NCBI GenBank assembly: GCA_025331565.1
Contig: JAFREQ010000030.1
Coordinates: forward strand, 3,162,001 to 3,226,000
DNA: 64,000 nucleotides
Direction: 5' to 3'
DNA from: Holacanthus passer
Lineage: Eukaryota; Chordata; Actinopteri; Pomacanthidae
Position 1 is the first letter of the stretch. Each line of letters begins with the position of its first letter. A program made the translations under genes and the position numbers. Below, one piece after another: positions 25,225 to 35,841 of the stretch. The notes beneath the pieces are model-generated. The model worked only from the letters and a program-made list of their open reading frames with translations. It had not been told where the DNA came from and searched no databases.

Positions 25225-26857
25225 ATTCAACTGAATAAATAAAACATTTTTAAAAAATCAGATAATTATTAATCAAAATTTTCTTTTTGGTGTCTGGTCA
25301 GAGTTTACTGAGGGGTGGGAGGGGTGCGTCGGAGGGGCTCATGACTTTAGAATTTCTAAAGTTGTGGGTGCAGTCTTGCAGATGACGCAGAAGTATGAGA
25401 TTGAATTTTGACAGGAAAACACAGAAGGACTACTGATGCCCATCAAGCAAACATGTCAGTCAAGTCAACAGTATGAAGACTGTCTGTGTTGCTCTTGAGT
25501 TCACAGCTTCTGTCTTTTGTGGTGGGCGTGACACTTTGTGACAGAAAAAGTTTGGGAGCCACAGATCTATCAAAACGATCATGATCATTTTTAGTCTGAT
25601 GCTTGAACCTAAGATGTTGAAAAGTTGGTGTTGGGGTCAAAATAGTTCAGTCACTCAGGCTGCCATCAAGCTGCATATAAAGCCTCCTTCAAAACGATCG
25701 GCAGGCTGGTGGACAAGAAAGCCAGTTATTACAGATCTAGGCCGCCTTTCTGCGACCTTTCTTGCGTGTGAAATCCCTCACACAATAAGGTATGAGACGT
25801 ACCATAAGGCATTCCATCACGGCCGTTTTATCACAGTGACTTGTTGTGGTATATACAACACCTGAGTTCAGTTTATATTACAGGCTCGCCAATATCCTGT
25901 TTGCCTGACACTAGTGCGGCGTGTGTGCACCGAGGGTCACTGTGGTGCGTTGGACTTCAGAGCTGACTTCATGTGAGCAGACCCAATAACCCTGCATAAC
26001 ACAAGCCTTCACCCTCTTAATTTCCTGTCATAATAACAATCAACAAACACATCTTGGAAGGAAAAGGAAACGGGGAGGGAGAAGATTTTCAGGGTTTGTC
26101 TGAAACAAGCTGGAGAAATATGCAATACTGTGATAGGTGTGATTCAACACTTGCGCCTCAGTGATAATAATAAGAAAACAATTAGCAAAATAATGATGAG
26201 GGAGGAATCAGACAGTGACGAGATGAGCTGAGATGAGATGGAGTAGAGAGGAGCATTACGAATTATAATGTCTACGGGGACATGGGGTTGTGATGTGAGC
26301 TGGGAGGCTGCTGGGATTTGGACGTGTGTGCGTGTTTGTGTGTGAAGGAGAATATTTATGTGTCTCAAACAGACAGATGGACAGACAGAAATAGCCAGAA
26401 GATGAGAGTGAGATATGGAGGTATGCAAGGAGGGGGGGGAGAAGATGGAAGAGAGCAGGTCTGAGAAAGAAAATGAGTGAAAGGCAAGCGAGACTGACAA
26501 ACAATTTAATGGTGGATTTGCTAAGACAATAAAAGATGGGGTTCATATTTCAGCATCATATCAGCGCCTCTGTTGTATTTGTGTAAAATTAATTATCTGA
26601 GTGGTAATAAATGAGCGCTACCGGATCTTTCACCCGGTGTGTTTTTTTCTATTACACACACCATTACCCAATGCCAAAGAAATTTCTTCTTGCTAAAGAT
26701 CATCCATCATATATTGCCAATCTAATTTTTAAATGACACACACACACTTGGTGAAATACTTTCCACTTATGCCGCTTTGTGAAATTTAAATCGTGTTTAA
26801 TGATCATGTTATTCGGGTTCACAGTGCTTTAAATACGCTTAACTTAGTTATTACTTA

Positions 26858-27157
26858 GTTTGGGAAATGTGCTTAGTCACTGTCTTGTTGAGTTTTAGAT
26901 GAGAAGATTGATACCACTCTCATGTTTGTTCGTTAAATATGAAGCTACAGCTAGCTTAGCATACAATATATAAGTTGTTAATTACAGTAGTGAGCTTTAT
27001 GCATGCTGGTCTTTGTTGCCTTTGAGTAGAGCCAGGCTACCTGTTCCCCCAGGTTTCCAGCTTTTATGCTAAGCTAAGGCTGTAGCTTCATATTTACCTT
27101 ATGGATATCAATCCTGTTATCTACCTTTTGCTAAAATGTTGAACTATTCCTTTAAAG
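26858..27157 (+). mobile_element. palindromic MITE-like element, copy A (near complete)
   Basis: A foldback element. The left arm (ttagatgagaagattgatac, then aaatatgaagctacag and ctagcttagcat) is repeated in reverse complement by the right arm (atgctaagctaaggctgtag, cttcatattta, ggatatcaatcctgttatct), separated by about 100 bases containing gccaggctacctgttccccc. It ends aactattcctttaaag. There is no coding capacity. The arms imply a DNA-transposon-derived MITE. It is common in perciform fish in my recollection; I do not have a firm name. Confidence 0.7.
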
Positions 27158-27372
27158 ATAAGATTAAAGACAGACTATCACTACTGCTCTGCTACACTTG
27201 GATATTAAGCTATTTTTGATTTGCAGAGGGCTAAGCTAATTTAGCACCTAGCACGCTTTAGCTTCCTTCACTCACACACAGCCAGCGCCTGCTGTTTATT
27301 GAGGCTTGGCCTCTTTAATGATGAAGACAAATGAGCTCATTATTAAGTGTTTGCACGTGTGTGTGAGAGTAA

Positions 27373-27399
27373 TGTGTGTGTGTGTGTGTGTGTGTGTGT
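27373..27399. repeat. (TG)n microsatellite
   Basis: Simple TG run; TG-rich DNA continues to about 27520. Confidence 0.95.
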
Positions 27400-28059
27400 T
27401 TAAGTGTACATGCATCTGTCGGTCTACTGTACGTTCTCATGAGTGTCTGTAAGAGTGTGTGGTCTTGTGAACGTTCCTGTCTGTTCGGTGGTTGTGTGTG
27501 TGCGTGTGCGTGTATGCAAATTCTAACCTTTACCTTGTTAAAGCTCTGTCTCATGAGGTTAATTGCTTCATTTAGCCTTAGTTGTTGAATGTTCCCTCTT
27601 AAACCCAATGTTCTGTTTTCCCTCGGCTGTGTGTGGCTAGCGTGTATGTGTGCCTGCGCTCATGGGTGCATCATCCCTGACTTAAGCCCTCATGATCACC
27701 AGCAGAGTGAGTGACTCACTCCCCACTTTCTATTTAATTGTATTACTAGTCCATATGGCTGCGGTGTACAATATCATGCTTTTGATTTCTCATCATGTGC
27801 AGCTATTATCAGATGCTGTTCATTTGCTAAGCATATTTACCATAAACGTGATGCTTTCATGGATGAGAGAGACACTGAGGCAGAGAATGCTCATTCTGAA
27901 ACTAAATTAACGCCTAAATGCATTTTAATCTAAAGAGATCATTTGGGAATAAATTCATAGCTAATGGCGTGTTTATTAGCGGAGTCATGCATGTGAACTG
28001 TAGCATAATGAGGCTTGGGGAGGGTTTGCCTAGAAAGCACACAGCAGATTTTGGCTGTG

Positions 28060-28104
28060 CATACAGAGGGCGCTGCAGTTCTGATGCTGGGCATTAGGGG
28101 GTGC
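28060..28104 (+). promoter_or_regulatory. two tandem CTCF-like motifs beyond the pcdh18 3' end
   Basis: AGAGGGCGC at 28065-28073 and AGGGGGTGC at 28096-28104 match the most informative part of the CTCF core (9 of 9 and 8 of 9), with poorer 5' flanks. They lie about 140-185 bases beyond the predicted polyadenylation signal. Confidence 0.35.
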
Positions 28105-28224
28105 TAAAAGACAGGGGGGCAAATGGATGCACTTAGTGAGGACAGCACATGAGAAATGACTAAAGTAAGTTGTGAGATTACTGAAGGAAGTGTCAAGCAC
28201 CAATAACACTTTTCAGACATAACC

Positions 28225-29052
28225 CTGTTATGAATCCTTCCATTTTATTTATCATCCAATGGTCACAATGTTACCATACAAAACCAACTTCCAACATGGA
28301 ACTGCATTGGAATGTGATTATTTTTAATACGCACACACACATTCAATAACAAAATTAAATACAGTTGTTTTATAAAATAAACAGGGCAGAGGAAAAGAGA
28401 CACATTAAGTGATATTAAGACATGCAGTGACAAATATAAAAAATAGACATTTGTTTTCTTTTTCTGTACAAACATACATGGACACATATAAATATATAGA
28501 AGTAAAAAAGAGTGTATTTTTAAAATACAAAGGTCAAATTGTACAGTTACATTCCATAATAACAAAACAGAAGACAGAGCACAATATTCAAGTGAGTTTT
28601 GCCTTTTTCCACACACACTGTACAATATTGTACACTGTAAAAGCAGGAATTAGATCACACAACTGTTGGTTCCTCCCTGTGGAGTCTGTTCACGCTGCTG
28701 TAAACATTACAAATGAAGAAGGGTACAGTTTTTGTTGGTGGATTTCCGTTTGAAATCCCTCATTCAAGCATCTTTCAGAGAGACTGTAATAACAACTGAG
28801 CAATCTGTTCTTGGAGCGCTCGCTTTGATGCCTATAAGTCACCTCGCAGCTTCAGTGCTGTGTTTTACTTTTCTCTGTGAGTCTCTGAGCACTGAGCGGA
28901 AAAAGAGGATATTTGGTGAAATTAACGAGACAAGCATTACAGTGAACGAGAAACAGTCATGATAAAGTTTATATATGTTGGCACAGAGAACAAGCATTTG
29001 CCAGAATGTGGTGAAACCATGCTACGCCTCTTCTCTCTCTTTCTCTCTATCT
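28225..29052 (-). other. pcdh18: pcdh18 3' UTR (predicted extent)
   Basis: About 0.8 kb of AT-rich DNA between the stop codon and the first clear AATAAA on the minus strand. It starts with a GA-rich microsatellite right after the stop. No other gene-like signal is present. An ATTAAA at 28323-28328 could give a slightly shorter form. The end coordinate is an estimate, set about 20 bases beyond the signal. Confidence 0.6.
28244..28249 (-). promoter_or_regulatory. candidate pcdh18 polyadenylation signal AATAAA
   Basis: The plus strand reads TTTATT, so the transcript strand has a canonical AATAAA about 800 bases after the pcdh18 stop codon. It is the first perfect AATAAA downstream of the stop. 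Assignment is by position and motif only. Confidence 0.55.
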
Positions 29053-29882
29053 CTAGTTCTGTCTGACGTCCTGCAGCAGTTTGTTGATCTCGTGGACCAG
29101 CTCGCTAGCGTCCATGCCGGCCTCGTGGCGGCTCTCGCTGCGCTTCCCGCCCGGGTGACCCTGGTGGAAGACACCCTCAAAGTCGTCCTCCTCGTAATTC
29201 TCTGGGATTTCCTCCATGGCTGGCAGCCATTTGAGGTGCGGGGGCTGTCCATTGGTGGAAGTGGAGGTGGAGGTGGAGGGTGAGGAAGTAGAGGAGGCAA
29301 CATGGTTGGTTCCCACGGTTCCACTTCCAGGGTTGAGATAGTGGGTGTTGGCCGCCCATGCAGCCACGCCTGAAGGGTAAGCAGGACCTTTCCCACCTGG
29401 CAGCAATCCTCTGCGGTTGTCCTGAGGAACGGCATTGTTAGTGTGGGTACCAGTGGCGTTACTAGCACGGCCGCTTCCTCTCTCGGTGGTTGACGAGGAC
29501 GAGGGTGGGCTTGTTTCAGTGCACTCTGTGTACGTGTCCATGTTAGGGGGAAGGAGCCGCTGGAACACAGAGTTCATCTCTGTGAGGAGGGAGCCAGCCC
29601 CTCCTCCAGCCGCGCAAGCATCACTTCCTCCACCGGTGACAACTCCCCCGGCCCCCGCCTCTTCGTTTCCAGACTCCTTGCCAAAAGTGGAGAAGCTCTT
29701 GCGGTGCTCCGAGTCAACGGAGGACTGGTCATCGTCGATTTGGGGCTGCTGGGAGGACTCCTCCCCTGGGATGTACATGTTGTTCCGGTAGTCAGCAGAG
29801 GAGGCGGGCGAGGAGAGGGGGGGCATCCAACACTGGTCAGAGTGTCCCAGGACACGACATTCATCCGTGCACAGTCTCATAG
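29053..29882 (-). CDS. pcdh18: pcdh18 coding exon 4: C-terminal cytoplasmic tail
   Basis: An 830-bp terminal coding exon, residues 918-1193, with the stop at 29053-29055. The acceptor is ttttttgctgtag|CTATG. It begins MRLCTDECRVLGHSDQCWMP, the CM2 motif of delta-2 protocadherins. KSFSTFGK follows (979-986), whose FSTFGK fits the WIRS consensus (hydrophobic-x-Ser/Thr-Phe-x-x) that recruits the WAVE actin-regulatory complex in delta-2 protocadherins. Near the end, KWLPAMEEIPENYEEDDF (1136-1152) and the C-terminus MDASELVHEINKLLQDVRQN are PCDH18-specific blocks. Between the conserved blocks are Gly/Ala-rich (about 991-1014), Ser/Thr-rich (1039-1062) and STSTSTST (about 1119-1127) stretches that make the protein longer than my memory of the human one (about 1135 residues). 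The whole gene encodes 1193 residues. Paralogue a or b was not assigned. Confidence 0.96.
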
Positions 29883-31822
29883 CTACAGCAAAAAGAAGAG
29901 AGAGAGAGTGAGGAGCAGGTCCAGATGAATAAAACTTTTTTTTGCAATGTATGCTGCACATGAAACAGAATAATAAATAAAGACAAAACAGGGTATGGCT
30001 GCAAAACAAAACAACTCAGATAAATCAGATGTTCGGAGCTCTTTCGACAGAAGTGGATTTTTTAGAAAATATTTGTTGCTGTGGTATAAAAAATGTCATA
30101 CACTTGAATAAGTCATAAACCCTGAGATCGCTACAAGGAGGGTAAGACAGTGTTATCTTTGAAGAGATGCACAGTTCAGCAGGAGGTCAAGGTGCTGCTT
30201 TTTAGCATTAAACAAGGGTAGGGATGCTGTTGAATATGACAAACCATGTCTTATTCTGTTAGCGTATAAACACTCCATGTTACAACACCTATTAAATATT
30301 TCATATCGCAGTGCATCAGTCTTTCATTAATAGCAAAATCACAGCTCAGCTTGTTATTGGTGAGTTTTCTCTCCTGATCTCTTCATATTCCTGCTTGGAG
30401 GAGCAGATTGGTGATATTTACAGCTCGCAGCGTGAATATCCAGGTAGTGCCAGGTACCAAAACAATCACAGGAACTAGATAAATAAATGAATAACTGCGT
30501 GATCCCACCCAAATGGCATCACAGGCAGATGTTAATGTAATATTTGGCTGCTCTGCCAAGCATATCCGCATCTCCCGACTACGCAGCCGAGGCAGGGATT
30601 TGCTTGTTTAGTTCTTTTATCATATCTAGCATGAATAGCCACATTTGCCCATCTAAATAGAAAAATCTAAACAAATTAAATCTATTGAAGAGAAACAGGG
30701 ATAATCCTCCCTCTCGGCCCATTATCTCCTTCTCCCTCCCCCTTTTTTTTCGTATTAGCATAAAAGATAGAGGAAGCAAAGGGGAGGGAGGAGGGGTGCA
30801 ACACCTCCAAGTCTTTCTCAAAGGGAGAAAAAAGGAGATACAGAAAGACCGTCCATGTCCACCGCCCCTCCCTTTATCCATCTCAATAAAGATAGAGAAT
30901 GAACAGGTACAGAGAAGGGAGAGAGATGCTGAGGAGCTCTCAGGAGAGAGCGAGAGAGGGGCAGAGTAAGTGGGAGAGAGAGAGAGAGAGAATAACATCA
31001 TTCTAAAAGCAATTACTATGAATTCTCCTCAGTTCAGACATGAAAGCGCACCACTGTCACTCACCGGGAGGGTGGGGGGGGGGTAGAAAAGAAGAAGGAA
31101 AGAAAAAAAAAGAGGAAAAAAAACAGCACACTGAGACGCATACCGATGAGTGACAGGCGACTCATCTCCGCTCCAGGGAGGATTTTACAGACACGACTCT
31201 AACTTAGGGGCAGATAACGCACACACACACACACAGTAACACAAACAGCCAGACACACTGTAACCTCTCTCAGTGTGATAACGAGCGTGGAAATGAGGGT
31301 TGTGTGGAAGAATGGGGCTGAGTACAATGGGGATTGTGTTGGCAACAGGGTGAATGGAGTGGCTGTATGGGCAGGTGGACCGACAAATAATGGGCTGTCG
31401 CTGTCCGTGGTGCTGAAATATGTCGGGCAGGAGGTACATCAGAGGGTTGGGTGTGGTCGGGTCAGGTCAATTCACGGCTACTTCGATTAAGTTTGGTCTC
31501 AGAATTTGGGAGAAACAGATCAGGAGTAAGGTGTTTCTCAATCATTTCAACTGGCCCAAAGACAAAATCCATTGGAAAGTATGACTCCAGAGCTTTGGCA
31601 AGATTAAGCTCAGGTGCGATTGTGCTCTGAAGCTGAGGTGATAGTTGAGTGTGAGGTGCTGCTTTAGAGGGTGTTAGGTATGTGGCTGAGCTGAGTGGAG
31701 CCAATTTGACAAGTCACGGCGAGGAGTGAAAAAAGGGGAGGGAGAAAAATGTTGGTGTTGCGAGGCACAGCCAGATTGAGAGAGGCTGTCGGAACGGGCG
31801 GGCAACGTCACCGAAAGCTCAC

Positions 31823-31995
31823 CTGGGTGGAGTCGATGGTGCATTTCGAGGTGCATCAGGTCAGAGAAGCCCTCCCCCAGCAGCAGCCTGTCCACGGGGG
31901 ATTCCCGCCCCATGTCACAGTCACTGTCCCCCGCCTCGCTGTCCCCACGGCCACTGTCCTTCAGGCTGAACTTGTCCATGTCTTGTAATGCATAT
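31823..31995 (-). CDS. pcdh18: pcdh18 coding exon 3: CM1 region of the cytoplasmic tail
   Basis: A 173-bp exon encoding the end of Arg860 to the first base of Ala918. The acceptor is cccactcag|ATATG and the donor is CACCCAG|gtgagc. It encodes YALQDMDKFSLKDSGRGDSE followed by AGDSDCDMGRESPVDR: the Ser/Asp-rich conserved motif (CM1) of delta-2 protocadherins. The end of the exon (HLEMHHRLHP) differs from the mammalian protein and looks fish-specific. Phase is kept on both sides (AG|A and G|CT), which is strong support for the model. Intron 2 (31996-32636) is 641 bp. Confidence 0.95.
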
Positions 31996-32636
31996 CTGAG
32001 TGGGGAGATCACACATGTAGATATCAAACAGTCAGAGATTGTGCACCTGCAAGTTCACATTTCGCAGATACAAAGCTGAGTGCCTTCTGTTTGGCAGGCT
32101 GATAGAATCTGTCCTTAGAGAAGACTAATGACAAATAAATCCATCATATAAAACTTGAGGCTGCTTCTGGAATCTGTCAAATCTCTCGACAAGGCTCGGC
32201 CCATAAATCCTACGTGCAGGTAGATCCCCTCAATAAATCTATCACAAAAGCCACGAGGGGCATCAATAAATCTATCATGTAGAGATCATAAGGGGATATT
32301 ATGATGAAAGTAATGATGGATGCACACATTACAACCTGAGCCCAGTTTTTTTTTTTTTTCTGGAAAGAGAAGTACCGAGAAAATTGTTGTGACATTCAGA
32401 CAAATGAGTTGCATACTTCTGAACTGAATGACATCGGTATGATAACAACTGGAATATGAAAAAAAATACATTTACACGCCATCAAACCATGATCTACACG
32501 TAACTGACCGACTCACAGGCAACAGTTCACAACAGGTTGTTGGAACACGTAATACACAATGAAAAACAAGTGGTTTCAAAAGTAAACAAAAGATAATCTT
32601 TCAGGGGAGGTGGGGAGTTGGGGGGGGGTAAATTAC

Positions 32637-32725
32637 CTGTAGCTGCGGGAGTATTTGTTGCCACGGAAACTGGGTCTGGGCTGGTACTGGCCCTGATGGA
32701 GCATGGACAGAAGCTGTGAGACTTG
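32637..32725 (-). CDS. pcdh18: pcdh18 coding exon 2: short cytoplasmic exon
   Basis: An 89-bp exon encoding residues 831-859 plus two bases of Arg860, beginning QVSQLLSMLHQGQYQPRPSF. The acceptor is ttttggatgtag|CAAG after a T-rich tract, and the donor is TACAG|gtaatt. The peptide matches the corresponding small exon of vertebrate PCDH18 almost exactly as I remember it. It lies in the cytoplasmic tail between the membrane-proximal segment and the conserved CM1 region. It is too short to appear as an open reading frame of its own and was found by following the expected protein across the intron. Intron 1 (32726-33351) is 626 bp. Confidence 0.95.
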
Positions 32726-33187
32726 CTACATCCAAAAATAACAAAACAAACGAAATAAAACAAACAAAAAGAAACAGAAAAAAGGGGGGGATGAATAACA
32801 GATGGGTAATTGAGGAGGAAATAAAAGAGAGAGACAACACAGGAGACAAAATAATGGATGAGTAAACACAAAATGGATGATGGAGAGGCTGCTAAAAATG
32901 GATGAGACAAAATGGATGACGTTTAAACCAAAAAAAAAAAAAGGTAGTGGGGGGAGGAGGGGGTCTAGATGAATATGGACACATATGACTGAGGGGTGAG
33001 TTGTGGTTATGATGAAGGTAATGGTGACAGAGTGTAAACAAGGTAAAGACAAAGACACATCTATAATCATCAACAGTTTTAATGAGAGTCAGTTTGAACT
33101 ACAGGGCAGTGTTGATTAAGTCACTGTCACACATGGAGATGAGTTAATTTGTTCAAATGGAGACAGCTGTGTGAAGATGAGAAGGCT

Positions 33188-33188
<1 letters not shown>

Positions 33189-33240
<52 letters not shown>
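33189..33240. repeat. compound (GT)n(GA)n microsatellite in pcdh18 intron 1
   Basis: GT run 33189-33219 joined directly to a GA run 33219-33240. On the transcript strand this is TC followed by CA repeats, about 110 bases beyond the exon 1 donor. Confidence 0.95.
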
Positions 33241-33242
<2 letters not shown>

Positions 33243-33351
33243 TTGGAAAGGGGCTGAGGGACCACATTTGAAATTTCTTGGAATAATTTGCTTTGCTCTC
33301 TCTCTCCCTCTCTCTCTTTTTCTGTGTGTGTGTGTGCATATGTGTGCTCAC

Positions 33352-35841
33352 CTCCACTGGTGGAGTTGCGTGTGCCAGTTCCAGGGCGAAGCTCTCTGGA
33401 ATGTGATTGGACGAGATGGTCACTAGGCTGTTTAGTGATTGGCGGCTGTGGTGGTTCTGCCGGCTCCCCATCTGGGCTCGGTCCATGGGGGGCGTGGCCG
33501 AAGGTGAGCGGTGGTGAGCTCTGATTGGCAGGGTGCCATTCACCGTGGGGACCAGGGTGATATCACCTTTGTGGATCTGCCGTGAGGGCTTCTTGGGGTG
33601 GTGCTGGTGGGTCGATTCGGCCACCCGGCAGTTGTAGGAGTTCCTCGTGTCCTTCTTCTCCCTGTTACAGCGAGCGGCAAACACCACCATGATGACCAGG
33701 AGCACGGCGCAGATGGCCCCCAGGGAGATGATGATGATGAGGGACGCATCAAGGGCAGACTCCCCCTGGTCCATCACCTGGACGTGGTTCTCCATGTTCT
33801 CATAGAGGGTGATCTTCAGCACCGCCTTAGCACTCAGGCTCTCCCTTCCTTGATCTCGGACCACGACTGTCAGCTCAGCATGCTCATGGGGGAAGTTCTC
33901 CAGGCTGGCATTGGCGTGGATTTCACAAGTTCTTGGGTCGATAATGAAGAAGCCCTCCTCGTTGCCACTAACGATGGAACAAATGAGCTCAGCGTTGACC
34001 CCTGTGTCCCGGTCAGTTGCCCTGACCACGGTTACTAGATGCCCCGCCTCTGTGAACTTTGAGGCAGGTACATCAGCAGTGAAGTTCCACAGCTGGGGGA
34101 CCACGATGACAGGAGGGTTGTCGTTCTCATCCAGAATGTTCAGAATAACTGTGGCGTTGCTGAGCAGAGGTGGCTTCCCTGCATCTTTGGCTTGCACGAC
34201 AAACGAGATGCGACTAACATCCTCACGATCAAAGGTACGCAGTGCATAGATGGCGCCGTTAGAGGGGTCAATGGTGACGTAGGTGGAGATGGAGCTCCCG
34301 TGAACAGAGTTTTCCAAAATGGAGTAGCTCACCTGTCCATTGGTGTCTAGATCAGGGTCGGTGGCCATGATGGAGGTCAGATACGCTCCGGGGGCGTTGT
34401 TCTCCGACTTAAAGATCTCATATCGCCCCTTCTCGAAACGTGGCGGGTTGTCGTTCTCGTCAGTTATGTGCACCGTGAAATGTTTGACGGTGGAGAGGCT
34501 GGGGGTGCCCCGGTCCTCTGCCACCACCGTGAGGCTGAACTCTGACCTCTTCTCTCGGTCCAAAGACACGTTGGTCAGAATCATGTAGTTGTTCTCGTAG
34601 GTCTTCTGCAGCTTGAAATATCCTTGCCCGTGGAGTTTGCACTCCACCTCTCCGTTCAAAGCAGAGTCCAAGTCCTCCACCCTCACCAAAGCCACAAAGG
34701 TGTCCAAAGGAGAAGCCTCAGATATATAAGCTGCATCCCCATTCCCCTGAGAGGACATGAGGTTGATGCTGATGTCTGGTTTGTTGTCGTTCACATCCAC
34801 CACCTTGACCAGGATCTTGCAGTGAGCGGGCATAGAGTTTGGACCCATGTCCTGCGCCTGGACGTCGATGTCATAAGAGTTCACGGCCTCATAGTCCACC
34901 CTCCTGATGAGGGTCAGGTGACCGCTGTCGGGGTTGATCTTGAACGTCTCCATTATTTTGGGGGACACGTGACTGCTGAAGGAGTAGACTATCTTGGCGT
35001 TGGTGCCGTCATCCGCGTCTGTGGCGTTCAGGTCGATGAGCAAGGTGCCAACAGGTGAGTTCTCGGGCAGGTTGATGACGTATGAGGACTTGTCGAAAAC
35101 GGGGCTGTTGTCATTGGAGTCGGCGACGCTGATCTTGAGGAGGGTCGAGCCCGTCCTGGGGGGAACGCCCCTGTCAGAGGCCGTGTACTGGAGTTCATAG
35201 CCGGAGCGCACCTCCCGGTCCAGCTCCCTGAGCACCACCAGCTCCGCGTACTTGGCTCCGTCCGTCCTGGACTGGATGTCTATCTTGAAGAAGTTGCTGG
35301 GCTCTAAGGCGTACGTGTAAAGCGAGTTCTCCCCGACGTCCGGGTCCGTGGCGCTGTCCAGCGGGATGCGCGCTCCCACCGCCGCGCTCTCGGAGATCTC
35401 GATGGGGATGACGGCGCGGGCGAACTGGGGCGCGTTGTCGTTGATGTCCAGCACCTCCACCTCGACGTGGAAGAGCTGCAGGTGCTCGGTGGGCAGCGTG
35501 AGCACGTCGAACTGGATGGAACAGTTGAGGTTCTTCTCGCAGAGTTTCTCGCGGTCGATCTTGGTCCTGACGCTGATCTCTCCGTCCTGCTCGCGCACCG
35601 TGAGGAAGGACGAGCTGCCCCGCTGCATGACTCTGAAGCGCAGCGACACCGAGCTGGGAAGTTTGGCCAGCACGTCCGCGACGTCGTCTCTCAAACGGGC
35701 GATGACCGTGCCCACCTTCTGCTCCTCGTAGATCTGATACTTGAGCGTCTTACCCGAGACCAGCTGGGTCGCCAGCACCAAAAGAGCGACAACTTTCCAC
35801 ATTCTTGCCACAAATAGTCCTCTCATTTTTCCTGCTTGCAT
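33352..35841 (-). CDS. pcdh18: pcdh18 coding exon 1: protocadherin-18 ectodomain, transmembrane helix and start of the tail
   Basis: Homophilic calcium-dependent adhesion receptor of the plasma membrane. The exon encodes residues 1-830. The signal peptide core is MWKVVALLVLATQLVSG, with cleavage near residue 30. Six cadherin repeats lie at about 31-140, 141-249, 250-357, 367-470, 471-580 and 586-683. Calcium-binding linkers are seen as LDINDN, ADSNDN, VDVNDN, TDENDN and LDENDN, with LDRE/DXD motifs inside the repeats. EC1 has the protocadherin Cys-X5-Cys loop (C101-C107). N-glycosylation sequons are at 106, 272, 424, 562, 586 and 644. The helix spans about 700-723 (LIIIISLGAICAVLL onward), followed by CNREKKDTR. 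Similarity to vertebrate PCDH18, as I remember it, is high throughout (for example YEEQ near the start and RQIHKGDITLVPT in the tail), clearly better than to PCDH10, 17 or 19. The first ATG was chosen (A at -3); ATGs at codons 6 and 14 are alternatives. The exon ends in phase 0 at GAG|gtgagc. Single large ectodomain exons are typical of the family. Confidence 0.97.

Larger units (their letters stand above)
19751..26857. other. intergenic DNA
   Basis: GA-rich 19880-20090, CA/T runs, repeat fragments at 21088, 22700 and 24980, a purine-rich block 23775-23850, and a perfect CTCF-like motif at 24307. 26500-26640 is unique and contains an aattaattatc homeodomain-type site. No gene recognised. Confidence 0.6.
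27158..28224. other. intergenic DNA between the MITE copy and the pcdh18 3' end
   Basis: TG-rich 27360-27520, then a repeat-free block at 27700-28030 that resembles a conserved non-coding element, then the tandem CTCF-like motifs. No gene recognised. Confidence 0.6.

Noticed and set aside
29022..29930. Plus-strand and other-frame open stretches opposite pcdh18 exon 4
   Set aside because: Shadows of the GC-rich coding exon.
29883..30009. Extension of the exon 4 frame upstream to an ATG at 30009
   Set aside because: The acceptor at 29883-29885 and the conserved protein both place the exon start at 29882; the extra 42 codons are intron.
31674..31822. Open frame continuing past the exon 3 donor
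   Set aside because: The sequence after CACCCAG|gtgagc does not resemble any protocadherin, whereas the spliced junction to exon 4 restores the known protein exactly.
33540..35820. Plus-strand and alternative-frame open stretches opposite pcdh18 exon 1
   Set aside because: Shadows of the long coding exon; they have no homology to any family I know.
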